DNA of 64,000 nt from Calothrix sp. PCC 6303 (GCF_000317435.1 NC_019751.1:992001-1056000), one strand, 5' to 3'. Shown: positions 18,103 to 28,066, counted from the first letter of the stretch. Made by a program: numbers and translations. The notes: generated by a model not told the origin, from the letters alone.

Positions 18103-18151
18103 GGTTTACTGGTTTACTTAGCTAACCTCACTACCTTGAGGGTAGTAGTTT

Positions 18152-18451
18152 TTAGTAGAGTTCTTCTTCTTTGTGAGTTTGAATTGTACAGTCAGAAGTT
18201 GGATAAGCTACACAAGTTAACACATAGTTATTCTCGATTTGCTCGTCATCCAAGAAAGATTGGTCAGATTGGTCAACTGTACCAGCAGTAATTTTACCAG
18301 CACAGGTGGAACAAGCACCAGCGCGGCAAGAATAAGGTAGTTCAATGCCTGCTTCCTCAGCAGCATCTAGAATGTATGTATCTTCTTCACAATCGATTGT
18401 GGTGTTTAAGCCTTCAGCTTCATGGATCAGTGTAACTTTATAAGTTGCCAT
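18152..18451 (-). CDS. petF: Plant-type [2Fe-2S] ferredoxin
   Basis: 99 residues from the ATG at 18451, preceded by GAGAGGATTACACCA. It accepts electrons from photosystem I and passes them to FNR and other reductases, probably including IspG above. Cluster ligands are Cys42, Cys47, Cys50 and Cys80 (CRAGACSTC ... VLTC). Length and the C-terminal HKEEELY match the housekeeping ferredoxin I of cyanobacteria. Soluble, no signal peptide. Ends at a strong terminator, so monocistronic. Confidence 0.96.
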   Translation of the reverse strand: MATYKVTLIHEAEGLNTTIDCEEDTYILDAAEEAGIELPYSCRAGACSTCAGKITAGTVDQSDQSFLDDEQIENNYVLTCVAYPTSDCTIQTHKEEELY

Positions 18452-18896
18452 TGGTGTAATCCTCTCTATTTTCGACGGCAGATTGGTTTCTCTCTCTAAG
18501 CCAGAGGTGCTTCTTCGTCGTTGCATGGCGAAGTCTCTCTGACTGCAAAATTTAGGGCTAATCTGATTCAGGTAAGCCGTAGATTTAAATTTGCTTCAAT
18601 TCTGATACTACGAGAAAAAGCAAACTATGTAACCGGAATTCGAGCGCGATTAGTAATGAAATTTAGTTGTCTAATCAAGATAAGTTTTTATTATATGATT
18701 AGGCTCCTTTCAGGCAAACAATTAGATAAACTTATGTATACTGAAAAAACTTTTATTTTTATCAATAATTATTGTCTGGTATGCAGATAGTATTTAGTGG
18801 TATCTAAAGTTGAGTTGGCTGTTGACCGTCAATTTAAGTGGTTTACTCTGACTTTATTGCCCAAAAAAAATCATAAATTACACTGGTGTATAGACA
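18452..18896. other. Gap between divergent petF and bvdR
   Basis: It contains the petF leader and promoter and the upstream region of bvdR. Short plus-strand reading frames here lack protein-like composition and start signals. AT-rich after about 18660. No repeat or RNA gene recognised. Confidence 0.4.
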
Positions 18897-19898
18897 ATGT
18901 ACAATTCCTCAGCGTTTTTGCAAACGGGAAGAGTGCGAGTTGGTTTGGTGGGAACTGGGTATGCGGCAAAAATCAGATCTGAGTCATTTTTGCACAACAA
19001 GCGATCGCACTTGGTGGCAATCGCAGGTCATCACCCAGATACAGCCGCAACTTTTGCACAAGAATACGAAGCAGAAGCGGTATCAACTTGGCAAGTATTA
19101 GTGCAGCGTGATGATATTGATCTTGTGGTGGTATGTAATATCAATAGCTTGCATGGTGAAATCGTCGAAGCTGCATTAGAAAATGGTAAGCATGTAATTG
19201 TTGAATATCCTTTATCGCTAGATTTTGAACAAGCGGAAGCATTAATTGCTTTAGCGAAAGCCAAAAAACTATTACTCCATGTTGAACACATAGAAATTAT
19301 CGGGGGAGTTCATCAAGCTCTCAAACAGAATTTACCTGAAATCGGGCAAGTATTTTATGCTCGTTACAATACTATCAGTCCTAAGCATCCAGCACCACGT
19401 AAATGGACTTATAACCATGAGTTATTCGGTTTTCCATTGGTTGGTGCCTTATCTAGGTTACATCGTCTCATAGACTTGTTTGGTGAAGTTTTTACAGTTA
19501 ACTGTCACAACCGATTTTGGCAAACCGAGGATGATTATTACCAAAGCTGTTTTTGTGTTGCTCAATTATCCTTTGAAGATGGATTATTAGGACAAGTTAT
19601 GTATGCTAAGGGGGAAACAGTTTGGAAAGATGAACGCAGATTTGAAATTCACGGTGAAAGGGGTGGGTTGATATTTGATGGAGATACAGGAATTTTGATT
19701 CGCACGGGTGAAAATATACCTATTAACATAGCTCCTCGTCGGGGTGTATTCGCAAAGGATACGGACATGGTTGTGGAGCATTTATTCTCTGGTGAAGCTT
19801 TGTACACTACACCGGAAAAAAGTTTATACACATTGAAAGTTGCTCAAGCGGCTAAACGTTCGGCAGAGACAGGGTTAACTGTTGTTGTTGATAATTAA
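18897..19898 (+). CDS. bvdR: Biliverdin reductase (Gfo/Idh/MocA fold)
   Basis: 333 residues. It reduces biliverdin IXalpha to bilirubin with NAD(P)H and is linked in cyanobacteria to phycobilisome pigment turnover. The N-terminal Rossmann motif is VRVGLVGTGYAAK. It closely follows the cyanobacterial BvdR pattern: LHGEIVEAAL, GKHVIVEYPLSL, LLHVEHIEIIGGVHQALKQN, VFYARYNTI, and WTYNHELFGFPLVGALSRLHRLIDLFG, which distinguishes it from generic sugar oxidoreductases. The stop codon is directly followed by a mobile-type repeat. Monocistronic. Confidence 0.87.
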   Translation: MYNSSAFLQTGRVRVGLVGTGYAAKIRSESFLHNKRSHLVAIAGHHPDTAATFAQEYEAEAVSTWQVLVQRDDIDLVVVCNINSLHGEIVEAALENGKHVIVEYPLSLDFEQAEALIALAKAKKLLLHVEHIEIIGGVHQALKQNLPEIGQVFYARYNTISPKHPAPRKWTYNHELFGFPLVGALSRLHRLIDLFGEVFTVNCHNRFWQTEDDYYQSCFCVAQLSFEDGLLGQVMYAKGETVWKDERRFEIHGERGGLIFDGDTGILIRTGENIPINIAPRRGVFAKDTDMVVEHLFSGEALYTTPEKSLYTLKVAQAAKRSAETGLTVVVDN

Positions 19899-20010
19899 CT
19901 AGTACAGCATGGCGTAAATAACTAGACCATTATTTGACCATGAAAGGCACAGTAATAAAGGGCTTTCCCCCACTGCCTACTGCCTACTCACTACTGCCTT
20001 GAGGTACTAG
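19899..20010. repeat. CTAGTAC...GTACTAG element, copy 1
   Basis: Termini CTAGTAC (19899-19905) and GTACTAG (20004-20010) are inverted. The left 23 bases (CTAGTACAGCATGGCGTAAA and on) are identical to the left end of the element at 31661. It begins at the base after the bvdR stop codon. No ORF; likely a non-autonomous repeat. Confidence 0.65.
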
Positions 20011-20127
20011 AGTCTAATCAATTTATCATTCAGTGTGCGGATCTATCGATGATTCAGTGTTTGACACCTAAATTGTCGGTGATACGCTAGTTTGCCGTGT
20101 TTATAAGTTTTCCATCACTCACCCAGT

Positions 20128-20159
20128 AAAAACCTCACTTCAGAATCAGTGGGTTTTTT
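20128..20159. terminator. Bidirectional terminator between bvdR and hyuB
   Basis: AAAACCTCAC pairs with GTGGGTTTT with one bulge around a 10-base loop, with a T-run on the plus strand and an A-run (T-run on the minus strand) before it. It serves the convergent genes on both sides. Confidence 0.7.
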
Positions 20160-20183
20160 CGATTATGCGATCGCTGTATTCAA

Positions 20184-21752
20184 TTAACGTATTAAACTAC
20201 TATTTTCTTCATTCCCAAAACCTCCACCCCCAGGAGTTTCAATTACAAAAATATCCCCAGGTTGCATCTGAGTTGTTGCTGTACTCCCCAAATTTTCCCG
20301 ACTTCCATCTTGACGTTGCACCCAATTACTTCCCACAAGTCCCCTTTCTCCCCCATTTAAACCAAAGGGAGGAACTAAACGATGTCCCGAAAGAATATTT
20401 GCTGTCATTGGTTCTAAAAACTTGATGCGACGAATAATTCCATTTCCACCTTGATGTTTGCCTTTACCCCCACTTTCAGGACGCAAACTAAAACTCTCCA
20501 CCATCACAGGATACCGAGTTTCCAACACCTCCGGGTCAGTCAAACGGGAATTTGTCATGTGGGAATGAACCCCATCGGTACCATCAAAATCAATTCCTGC
20601 ACCAGAACCACCGCAAATAGTTTCATAATATTGATATTTTTCGTTCCCAAAAGTAAAATTGTTCATTGTTCCTTGGGAAGCAGCCATAATACCCAAAGCA
20701 CCATACAAAGCATCTACAATGGTTTGGGAAGTTTCCACATTTCCCGCAACAACCGCAGCAGGATAAATTGGGTTTAACATGCAACCCACCGGGATAATAA
20801 TTTCCAAAGGATTTAAACAACCCGCATTCAAAGGAATATTATCATCAACTAAAGTACGGAAAACATATAAGACTGCTGCTTGGGTTACAGCTTTAGGAGC
20901 ATTAAAGTTACTATTTAGTTGTGTAGATGTGCCAGTAAAATCAATTATTGCACTGCTATTTTCTTGGTTAATTGTGACTTTAACTTTAATTCTAGCTCCC
21001 CCATCCATTTCATAAATGAACTCACTATCCTTTAAAACGTCAATTGCCCGTCTGACTGCTTCCTCAGCATTATCCTGAACAAACTTCATGTAAGCTTGAA
21101 CAGTTTCAATCCCGTATTTATCCACCATTTTTAAAAGTTCCTGCACCCCCCTATTATTCGCGGCGATTTGAGCTTTGAAATCAGCGATGTTTTGATCAGG
21201 ATTCCTTGCTGGGTAAGGGTGGGTTACTAAATGCGATCGCACAGAGGTTTCTAAGAAGTTTCCCCCTGCAACCAAGAGAAAATTATCAAACATAATTCCC
21301 TCTTCTACAATTGTTGTACTATGGGGAGGCATAGAACCGGGAGTAATTCCGCCAATATCAGCTTGATGTCCGCGAGAAGCAACATAGAAAATAACTTGTT
21401 TTTCCTCCAAGTCAAAAACAGGAGTAATTGCTGTGACATCAGGAAGATGAGTCCCCCCATTGTAAGGATTATTAGATAAGTACACATTTCCCGGTTTAAT
21501 CGTACTACCTTTATCACAAATCAAACTGCGAACACTCTCACTCATCGAGCCTAAATGTACAGGAATGTGGGGAGCATTTGCCACTAATAATCCAGCTTTA
21601 TCAAAAATAGCGCAGGAGAAATCAAGACGTTCTTTGATATTTACAGATGTCGCTGTATTTTGCAGAACAATCCCCATTTGTTCAGCAATAAATTGATAAA
21701 GATTTTTGAATATTTCTAAACGAACAGGATCAGGTTTAGGTATTGTAGACAT
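20184..21752 (-). CDS. hyuB: Hydantoinase/oxoprolinase B subunit family (HyuB)
   Basis: 522 residues. HyuB-family proteins pair with HyuA for ATP-dependent opening of hydantoin or 5-oxoproline rings. Family blocks visible: [46 protein letters not shown]-like segment at about 92-108, [18 protein letters not shown], and the C-terminal [18 protein letters not shown] and TPGGGGFGN. Complete length. It would normally adjoin hyuA in one operon; here a 635-bp stretch with plus-strand restriction-modification remnants separates them. Substrate (5-oxoproline, hydantoin, other) is not decidable. Confidence 0.9.
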   Translation of the reverse strand: MSTIPKPDPVRLEIFKNLYQFIAEQMGIVLQNTATSVNIKERLDFSCAIFDKAGLLVANAPHIPVHLGSMSESVRSLICDKGSTIKPGNVYLSNNPYNGGTHLPDVTAITPVFDLEEKQVIFYVASRGHQADIGGITPGSMPPHSTTIVEEGIMFDNFLLVAGGNFLETSVRSHLVTHPYPARNPDQNIADFKAQIAANNRGVQELLKMVDKYGIETVQAYMKFVQDNAEEAVRRAIDVLKDSEFIYEMDGGARIKVKVTINQENSSAIIDFTGTSTQLNSNFNAPKAVTQAAVLYVFRTLVDDNIPLNAGCLNPLEIIIPVGCMLNPIYPAAVVAGNVETSQTIVDALYGALGIMAASQGTMNNFTFGNEKYQYYETICGGSGAGIDFDGTDGVHSHMTNSRLTDPEVLETRYPVMVESFSLRPESGGKGKHQGGNGIIRRIKFLEPMTANILSGHRLVPPFGLNGGERGLVGSNWVQRQDGSRENLGSTATTQMQPGDIFVIETPGGGGFGNEENSSLIR

Positions 21753-21880
21753 TTTTGATTCCTATGAATTAAGTAAGTTTTAGTCTAGCTAGAGAAGTAG
21801 CATCAGCTAACATCATTTCTGTGTTGTAAAAATACGATATGATACTTAACACAGCTTTCAAATACTTTCAGATATACTCG

Positions 21881-22156
21881 ATGCCAATTTTAACGGTGGA
21901 TATCCTATGCTATGAAGCAGCAATATTTTCGGCAGCAGAATCTCAGCATCTCGAACCTATCCTCTACGGTGTCACAGACGGTAAAGCCATTGGAACATAT
22001 TTAGAACAAAAATTTAGACTTTATCTCCAGGGTAAATATGAGTTTATCAAAGGTAATTCAGCAAGTGGAATTGACTTTCCAGATTTGCTTGTTGATGTAA
22101 AAGTAACCGGTGTTAGACAACCTCAATCATCATGTCCCTTTAAATCTGCACGACAA
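21881..22156 (+). pseudogene. Truncated restriction-endonuclease-like fragment
   Basis: From the ATG at 21881 about 91 codons look like the N-terminal part of a type II restriction endonuclease with a PD-(D/E)XK core: YGVTDGKAIGTYLEQKFR then GIDFPDLLVDVKVT with Asp and Lys in the catalytic positions, then QPQSSCPFKSARQ. After about 22156 the reading frame continues to 22243 with unrelated residues, while a different protein-like frame starts. The C-terminal half of the endonuclease is missing, so this is a broken gene. Family assignment is from memory of similar cyanobacterial proteins and is moderate. Confidence 0.55.
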
Positions 22157-22365
22157 ATGATCAGGTTACAGTTTTTGACGATACAGTTTATTTCCTCAGT
22201 TTTGAAGATGAGCAAATTACTCAAAAAACATTTACACTTTTAACCAGCTTATCAGCAATAAATTTTTATTCATCTTTGATTTTTTGGGATGAAAAACGTC
22301 CAATTAAAGCTAGTATTTTGAATAGCTTAGACTTGTCATCGCTATTAGTAGCTATAAACTCCTAA
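22156..22365 (+). pseudogene. C-terminal remnant, possibly of a DNA methyltransferase
   Basis: In a frame shifted from the preceding fragment, 69 codons read as well-behaved protein ending in a stop at 22363-22365: NDQVTVFDDTVYFLSFEDE, then FTLLTSLSAINFYSSLIFWDEKRPIK and a short helix. It has no start codon or N-terminus. The YSSLIFWDEKRPIK type of ending resembles C-termini of R-M methyltransferases, but this is uncertain. Together with the fragment before it, it suggests a deletion that joined two neighbouring R-M genes. Confidence 0.45.
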
Positions 22366-22387
22366 AAAGCAGAATCTAATCAATTCA

Positions 22388-24514
22388 TTAATTTTGACGC
22401 TGCAAAACTAGATGATTGAGTTCTGTTAACCTTGCTTCCCAGTTCGGTTCAACTACAATTGTGCTAATTTTTTCCACAATAATTGCAGTTCCTTGAATTC
22501 TATCTCCCGGTTGTAAATCTTCTCGTTGATAAACCGGGGTATCATGCCATTTATCCGCAGTAAACATCCTGACAATTTCTACAGGTTTAGGTAATTCCAG
22601 CAAAGAACGACTCCGACAAACAAAAGGTTCTTCAGGGGTATCCATTTTCTGAATTAACTCTACCGAAATAGACTCTACAATTACAGCCTTTTCTAACTGA
22701 ATAAAACCATAACGTAACTTATGCTCAACCTCAAACTTATCTCGCATCTGCTGCCAATTTAAATCAAAATCAACACCCAAAACAGAATTAGTTCCCGCAT
22801 ACTTCAAACTCACCTTCCTCATCACCTCCAGTGTATTTTCTCCAATCAAACCTCCGCGTACCTCTGCGCTTCCCTCTGTGTTTTTCTGCGTTTTAAACTC
22901 TTTTCCCTCTTCCTCCTCCAAACCCTGCATCAACACCTGCAACCGTGACACCAACCCCTGACTTAAAACCTCCTCCACCCCTGCTTCCCGAATAGTTCTC
23001 ACATCCGCTAATCCCATCCCATAAGCTGAAAGTACCCCCGCATAGGGATGTAAAAATATCCGCTTCATCCCCAAATTATCCGCAAGCAAACAAGCAACTT
23101 GCCCACCTGCACCACCAAAACAACAAAGCACATATTCGGTGACATCATAACCACGTTGCAGGCTAATTTTCTTGATAGCATTAGCCATATTCTCGACAGC
23201 GATCGCTATAAAGCCAGAAGCCGCTTGTTCTGGTGTATGATGATTTCCTGTGTTAACTGCTAATTCGGCAAATTTGTCAACTACAATTTCTCGATCCAAA
23301 GGTAAATTCCCATCCATCCCAAACACAGCAGGGAAATACTGGGGATGAATTTTCCCCAACAACACATTTGCATCCGTTACCGTCAATTTTCCCCCACGTC
23401 GGTAACAAGCAGGACCCGGATTTGAACCCGCAGATTCGGGTCCCACGCGGTAACTGGAACCATCAAAGGCTAAAATGGAACCACCACCAGCAGCAATGGT
23501 ATTGATTGCTAAAACTGGAACTCGCATCCTAATACCAGCGATCTCAGAATCTAATTGACGTTCATATTCCCCGTGAAAATGGGCAACATCTGTACTTGTT
23601 CCCCCCATGTCAAAGGTGATAATCGACTCAAAACCGCCCCTTTTACAGCTTTGAACAGCCCCCACGATTCCCCCCGCAGGACCACTCAAAATGCTGTCTT
23701 TGCCTTGAAATTTGGCTGCTGCAACTAAACCCCCATCAGACTTCATAAACATCAATCTGACTCCAGGTAGCTGACCACTAACTTGATTCACATAACGACG
23801 CAGAATCGGAGTTAGGTAAGCATCCACAACAGTTGTATCCCCTCGACTCACCAACTTCATTAAGGGACTAACTTGGTGAGATACAGATATTTGAGTAAAT
23901 CCAATTTCTTGAGCAAGTAACGCTACTTGTTGCTCGTGAGCGTGATAGCGATCGCTATGCATAAATACTATGGCACAGCTAAGGATTCCTTGGTCATAAG
24001 CTGCTGCTAAATCCTGTCGAACTTGTTGGATATTTACCGGGATAAGTTCTTGTCCATGAGCATCATACCGTTCCTCCACCTCAATTACTTGCTCATACAA
24101 CATAGTTGGCAAAATAATGTGACGGGCAAAAATATCGGGACGATTTTGATAACCAATTCGCAACGCATCTTTAAACCCTTGGGTAATCAATAATGCAACC
24201 CTGTCTCCCTTCCTCTCCAACAGTGCATTTGTTGCCACAGTTGTCCCCATTTTTACCACTTCTATTTCTTCTGTGGGAATAGGTTGATTTTTGGGAATCC
24301 CTAATATATCTCGAATTCCTTGAATAGCTGCATCTGGATATTGTTCAGGATTTTCAGAAAGTAACTTATGAACTATTATCCATTCTTTATTTGGTAGAGG
24401 AACAATTAAAAAACGTTGTGGATATGTTGCTAATCTGTCAATTATTTCCTGATTATTAGTAACTGCCACAACATCTGTAAATGTACCACCACGGTCAGCA
24501 AAAACTTTTAGCAT
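22388..24514 (-). CDS. hyuA: Hydantoinase/oxoprolinase A subunit family (HyuA)
   Basis: 708 residues. HyuA is the ATP-binding partner of HyuB in ATP-dependent cyclic amide hydrolysis. N-terminal phosphate-binding motif FADRGGTFTDVVAV, VKMGTTVATNALLERKGDRVALLIT, then the middle domain SGPAGGIVGAVQS and IITFDMGGTSTDVAHF, and CCFGGAGGQVACLLAD. Near residues 535-555 an extra Lys/Glu-rich stretch (EFKTQKNTEGSAEVRGG) is encoded by a copy of a dispersed DNA repeat inserted in frame. The gene otherwise looks intact. It faces hyuB across a remnant R-M locus. Confidence 0.9.
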   Translation of the reverse strand: MLKVFADRGGTFTDVVAVTNNQEIIDRLATYPQRFLIVPLPNKEWIIVHKLLSENPEQYPDAAIQGIRDILGIPKNQPIPTEEIEVVKMGTTVATNALLERKGDRVALLITQGFKDALRIGYQNRPDIFARHIILPTMLYEQVIEVEERYDAHGQELIPVNIQQVRQDLAAAYDQGILSCAIVFMHSDRYHAHEQQVALLAQEIGFTQISVSHQVSPLMKLVSRGDTTVVDAYLTPILRRYVNQVSGQLPGVRLMFMKSDGGLVAAAKFQGKDSILSGPAGGIVGAVQSCKRGGFESIITFDMGGTSTDVAHFHGEYERQLDSEIAGIRMRVPVLAINTIAAGGGSILAFDGSSYRVGPESAGSNPGPACYRRGGKLTVTDANVLLGKIHPQYFPAVFGMDGNLPLDREIVVDKFAELAVNTGNHHTPEQAASGFIAIAVENMANAIKKISLQRGYDVTEYVLCCFGGAGGQVACLLADNLGMKRIFLHPYAGVLSAYGMGLADVRTIREAGVEEVLSQGLVSRLQVLMQGLEEEEGKEFKTQKNTEGSAEVRGGLIGENTLEVMRKVSLKYAGTNSVLGVDFDLNWQQMRDKFEVEHKLRYGFIQLEKAVIVESISVELIQKMDTPEEPFVCRSRSLLELPKPVEIVRMFTADKWHDTPVYQREDLQPGDRIQGTAIIVEKISTIVVEPNWEARLTELNHLVLQRQN
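22851..22896. repeat. GCAGAGG-type dispersed repeat inside hyuA
   Basis: On the hyuA strand the sequence runs TTTAAAACGCAG...GCGCAGAGGTACGCGGAGG. The same pattern occurs in gaps at 44161, 46313, 58981 and 59439. Here it is inside a coding sequence and keeps the frame. Confidence 0.75.
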
Positions 24515-24679
24515 ATTTCTGTTATTTGTCTACAGAATTTATCCAATTTTTCCTAAAAATACCTCGAATTTAGCCTAACTACATTAGTTTTGATAGAATA
24601 TCAATAGTTTACAGAAAACAAGTATTTGTACTATTGTAGATCGGCTACTGCGAGAGGCAACCCAAGCTAAATAACAGAT

Positions 24680-27463
24680 TTACAAAATACCTTTTCCTAA
24701 AACCTTACGTTTCAACACTAATATCCGAGGTCGAGCACCTTTACCGGAAAATCCTAATCCTTCACGGAAAATTTCTGGCATATAAAATCTTGCTTCATTA
24801 TCTTTCTCTTTATCTTCATAAATTACACCCATTTCTTCTAGCATTTGTACCGTTTTCGGTTCCATCTTAAACTGTTGCACGCCAAAAGGAATTTTCCGGT
24901 TATCATATGTATATTGAGGTAAAGTATCATCAACCCACGTTTTGAAAGCTGGATATTCCTCTTTTGCTTCTTCAACCTTCTTTTCACTACATGGCTTAAG
25001 TGCGCGACGAATCGCTTCTGGGGGTAAAAGTCGGCTGCTAAACCACTTTTCCGACTGTACCTCTTTTAATCTATGTACAGTTATATCTGCTGCATGATGT
25101 AGAAAACGAATAATATCTCTTGCTTGAAGTCTACCATTGAAATCTGTTAAAGCAGCAAACACCCAAGAAGCTGTATAAGCTTCTTTAGCATTATCTGAAC
25201 CTAACCTTTTACCCCATAGTTTTTCTAATCTATCGCTTAATTCTTCTTTCGTTAAGTTATAAATAATTGATTTTTCTGCCCCTATAACTTCAGACTCACT
25301 ACATATCCAAAAAACTAATCTTAAAAATGAGTTTTGATTCCAAGATAAATCATAAGAACGATAAAGATTTTCAAATTGTTGTAAATTTTGGCTAATAGTG
25401 TAACGTAGAAAATCACGACGTAGAAAAATAATTATTCCCAGATAAGACTGCCTAATTTCTGATAATTTATTTGGCAAATCTTCAATCAAAGCTTTTAAAG
25501 CAGTTTTTTCTTTTGGCTCGAAAGCAATATTTGGGAAAATATCTTCTAGACCATCAAATAAAATAACAATACGCAGTCCTTTATTTTTTAAATCGCGGTT
25601 AATCAGACTAAGACTATTAATCTGGCTATCTTCAGAACTAATGCCTATAGCTCTAGCAATTTCAGTAATCCAAAATTCTGTCCATTGAGGCTCGTCCCAA
25701 TTTTTATCTGTCAGCGCTCTTTTTATTCTATCGACAGACTCTGAGTGTAAAAATTCCTGCTGACTATTTGCAACGGATTCTCTTACCTCGCTTCTCGCTT
25801 CGTTGATAATATGCCTAGCATTATCGCCAAGTTTACCTGATTGCAAAAGAGGAAATATGTAAATATTATCATTTGATATTGTTTCAGTCTTATCAATACG
25901 ATTTAAAAATCTTTCCCAATATTTGAAGCGTGACAGCTGGATATAATTAAATGTTTTACCTGCTCCTTTAGCTCCTATTGATACTACACGAGGTAACTCA
26001 TCTCTAAATTTAGTTGCCAAGTTTTTTAAAGGCTCTGTTACTAATAAATCTTCTCCTTGACCTTCTTCGGCATATATATAGCGTTCGCAAACATCTCTAA
26101 GCCTACGAACTGCTATTAACTTATCTTGCGCTTCTTTAGGTTCTGACTTCACATCTTGATTTATCGTTACACCAAACTGATTTTGTACCCAACTTCTGGC
26201 AATTTCCATCACTGAAGTTGGATTTAATTTAGAACGTGCCTCATCCCAATTATTAATATAAAGTAATTCTTGAGCAAAGTAAGTATTTTGAGTATCGAGT
26301 CTTGTAGAGTATATATTATCTTCTTCTGGTTGCACATAAGCAGACTGAAATCTCACTGATGCATCTTCAAAAGCTGGCAATGATTTTAGTTCTGGCGTTA
26401 ACATACTAATAATTAAAGATGGGTCGTAATATTGTGCATCATCAATGCTTGCTTTTGATGGTGCAACTTGACCAATTTGTTTTAAAACCAGACTTGTTCC
26501 AGTGACCGACTGTTCCGTAATTGTTGTCACTAAAAATCGCTGAAATCTTGGATCAAAAATTATCGGACTAGATATCTCGCTTAAACCTGCTCTCAAATCA
26601 ATAAATACATAGTCAACCCCAATCGCTTTACCTAATCGATGAATTGCATTACCACATTCCCATGTTCCATCAGGACTTGAAACTAACTGTTCTGGAAGAA
26701 TTGGTGTATCTAGCAGTTCATTATCATTAAGGCAGGCAGGTAAAAAATATATAATTGATTTACCTTCTTGTTTCGGAGATTTTTTGACTTCTTTAGCAAA
26801 TATTGAAAGTGTTTGCTCAATATCAATTGGAGAATAGTGGTAAGATTCCAGGAAATCAATAAAGGAAACTGTGGGTTGCTGTTTTTCTGAACGGTTCCAG
26901 TATGTCAAGCCGGGAGCTTCTAAATCTGCATCAATTACTAATACACTAATAGACTTATCTAACTCTTTAGCTCGATCTAACAATGCGAATAAATGAGCCG
27001 CTAAATTTAATGTTCTTCCTACACCACCCTTGAAGGAATAAAATGCAATTAAATTTGGTTTGTCATTATATGGTTTTGGAAGTTTAATCAGTGTTGTTGA
27101 TATATCTTCTGTTTCTGAATCGCCATCAATATAAGCAATTTCTTCCCAAAATGGACGCACAGAGACATCAGTAATATCATTCTCTTCCCCTGGAATAAAC
27201 TCTACTGGCAAAGTAGCATCACCAAGGTCAAGCTGAATTAATGATTGCTCTTCTTGATACCAATCTCCAAACCATTCTTGTAAAGAGGTTTTAGCATTTT
27301 CTAGACTTTTCTTTTCATAATTCAGTCCTATTTCTAAAGCATCAGAGAAACAGCGAATCCTTACTACCCCATCCGGAAGCTTACTGCCATAATTAGTATG
27401 GCGGCTAACAACTCGCCGAATATCAAGCCATGTGAATAGTTTTGAAAATGTTTTTTTACTCAT
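24680..27463 (-). CDS. Large protein with a ParA-like KGGVGRT NTPase and a second P-loop domain
   Basis: 927 residues. N-terminal domain of unknown fold (1-130). A SIMIBI/ParA-like domain follows with the variant P-loop FKGGVGRTLN (145-153), VIDADLEAPGL (177-185) and FIDLRAGLSE (288-296). The Arg in KGGVGR marks the KGGVGR-variant ATPase group. A second P-loop GAKGAGKTF is at 497-505, with Walker B-like IVILFDGLEDIF near 640, resembling STAND/AAA-type switches. The C-terminal 250 residues are helical with a winged-helix-like end. Its start overlaps the stop of the HEPN-like gene by ATGA, so the two are translationally coupled. No family with proven function is recognised; such pairs are suspected conflict/defence systems. 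Confidence 0.75.
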   Translation of the reverse strand: MSKKTFSKLFTWLDIRRVVSRHTNYGSKLPDGVVRIRCFSDALEIGLNYEKKSLENAKTSLQEWFGDWYQEEQSLIQLDLGDATLPVEFIPGEENDITDVSVRPFWEEIAYIDGDSETEDISTTLIKLPKPYNDKPNLIAFYSFKGGVGRTLNLAAHLFALLDRAKELDKSISVLVIDADLEAPGLTYWNRSEKQQPTVSFIDFLESYHYSPIDIEQTLSIFAKEVKKSPKQEGKSIIYFLPACLNDNELLDTPILPEQLVSSPDGTWECGNAIHRLGKAIGVDYVFIDLRAGLSEISSPIIFDPRFQRFLVTTITEQSVTGTSLVLKQIGQVAPSKASIDDAQYYDPSLIISMLTPELKSLPAFEDASVRFQSAYVQPEEDNIYSTRLDTQNTYFAQELLYINNWDEARSKLNPTSVMEIARSWVQNQFGVTINQDVKSEPKEAQDKLIAVRRLRDVCERYIYAEEGQGEDLLVTEPLKNLATKFRDELPRVVSIGAKGAGKTFNYIQLSRFKYWERFLNRIDKTETISNDNIYIFPLLQSGKLGDNARHIINEARSEVRESVANSQQEFLHSESVDRIKRALTDKNWDEPQWTEFWITEIARAIGISSEDSQINSLSLINRDLKNKGLRIVILFDGLEDIFPNIAFEPKEKTALKALIEDLPNKLSEIRQSYLGIIIFLRRDFLRYTISQNLQQFENLYRSYDLSWNQNSFLRLVFWICSESEVIGAEKSIIYNLTKEELSDRLEKLWGKRLGSDNAKEAYTASWVFAALTDFNGRLQARDIIRFLHHAADITVHRLKEVQSEKWFSSRLLPPEAIRRALKPCSEKKVEEAKEEYPAFKTWVDDTLPQYTYDNRKIPFGVQQFKMEPKTVQMLEEMGVIYEDKEKDNEARFYMPEIFREGLGFSGKGARPRILVLKRKVLGKGIL

Positions 27464-27906
27464 GGTCGTTTTAGTTCCCCATCAATCCATGCAACAATCT
27501 CTAGCAGTTTTTTTTCAAGTTCCTCGTCTGTTGCTCCCGTAGAACAGCAACCACCGTAACGCCACATCTGATTCAATTCACCAGCCGAAAATTTTCTTTC
27601 ATCATAACCATTATTACTTCTGAGTTTTTCCATACTTAGTTGTGATGGTAATCTGACATTTCCTCCAACACGCAAGTAATCAAGAAGTTTATTAATATCA
27701 TGTTGAAACTCGTAGATGTTTGTACATAAATCAGTACGTTTTTTCCCTTCTCGTCTCATTAATATTGCTTTCAGACCGCATTCAACCGCGTAAAATAACA
27801 GTAATCGATGAGAGTTTTTCCTCTGTTCTTTAGCAGAAGTAATGTAGACAGATTTATTCTCTCGCCAAGCTTTCTCTATTTCTCTATCTGTAAAAGGAAT
27901 CGTCAT
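27460..27906 (-). CDS. HEPN-like small protein, partner of the double-NTPase
   Basis: 148 residues, mostly helical. The segment AKEQRKNSHRLLLFYAVECGLKAILMRREG has the pattern of the first long helix pair in HEPN-domain proteins (small residues, then GLKA near the helix end). The canonical RxxxxH RNase motif in the last helix is not evident; RKNSH near residue 29 is the nearest. Cys-rich GGCCSTG lies near residue 120. It is the first gene of a two-gene operon with ATGA overlap. HEPN assignment is by pattern only. It could be an RNase toxin, a substrate sensor or an inactive adaptor. Confidence 0.55.
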   Translation of the reverse strand: MTIPFTDREIEKAWRENKSVYITSAKEQRKNSHRLLLFYAVECGLKAILMRREGKKRTDLCTNIYEFQHDINKLLDYLRVGGNVRLPSQLSMEKLRSNNGYDERKFSAGELNQMWRYGGCCSTGATDEELEKKLLEIVAWIDGELKRP

Positions 27907-28066
27907 GAAGGAATTTAAAAACTCCCAGAAGTAAGAGTATATACATATACTTTATGGCAAAATAGCAATACCCGATTGACAAGTTTCAAACTGAATATCG
28001 ATGAAGATTGAAGGTTTTTGCTCAAATGTGTAGACGTGGTTGTCTGTAACATCACATTTATTCATC

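Noticed and set aside
18521-18790. 89-residue plus-strand ORF upstream of bvdR
   Set aside because: It overlaps the petF leader on the other strand, and the composition is not protein-like.
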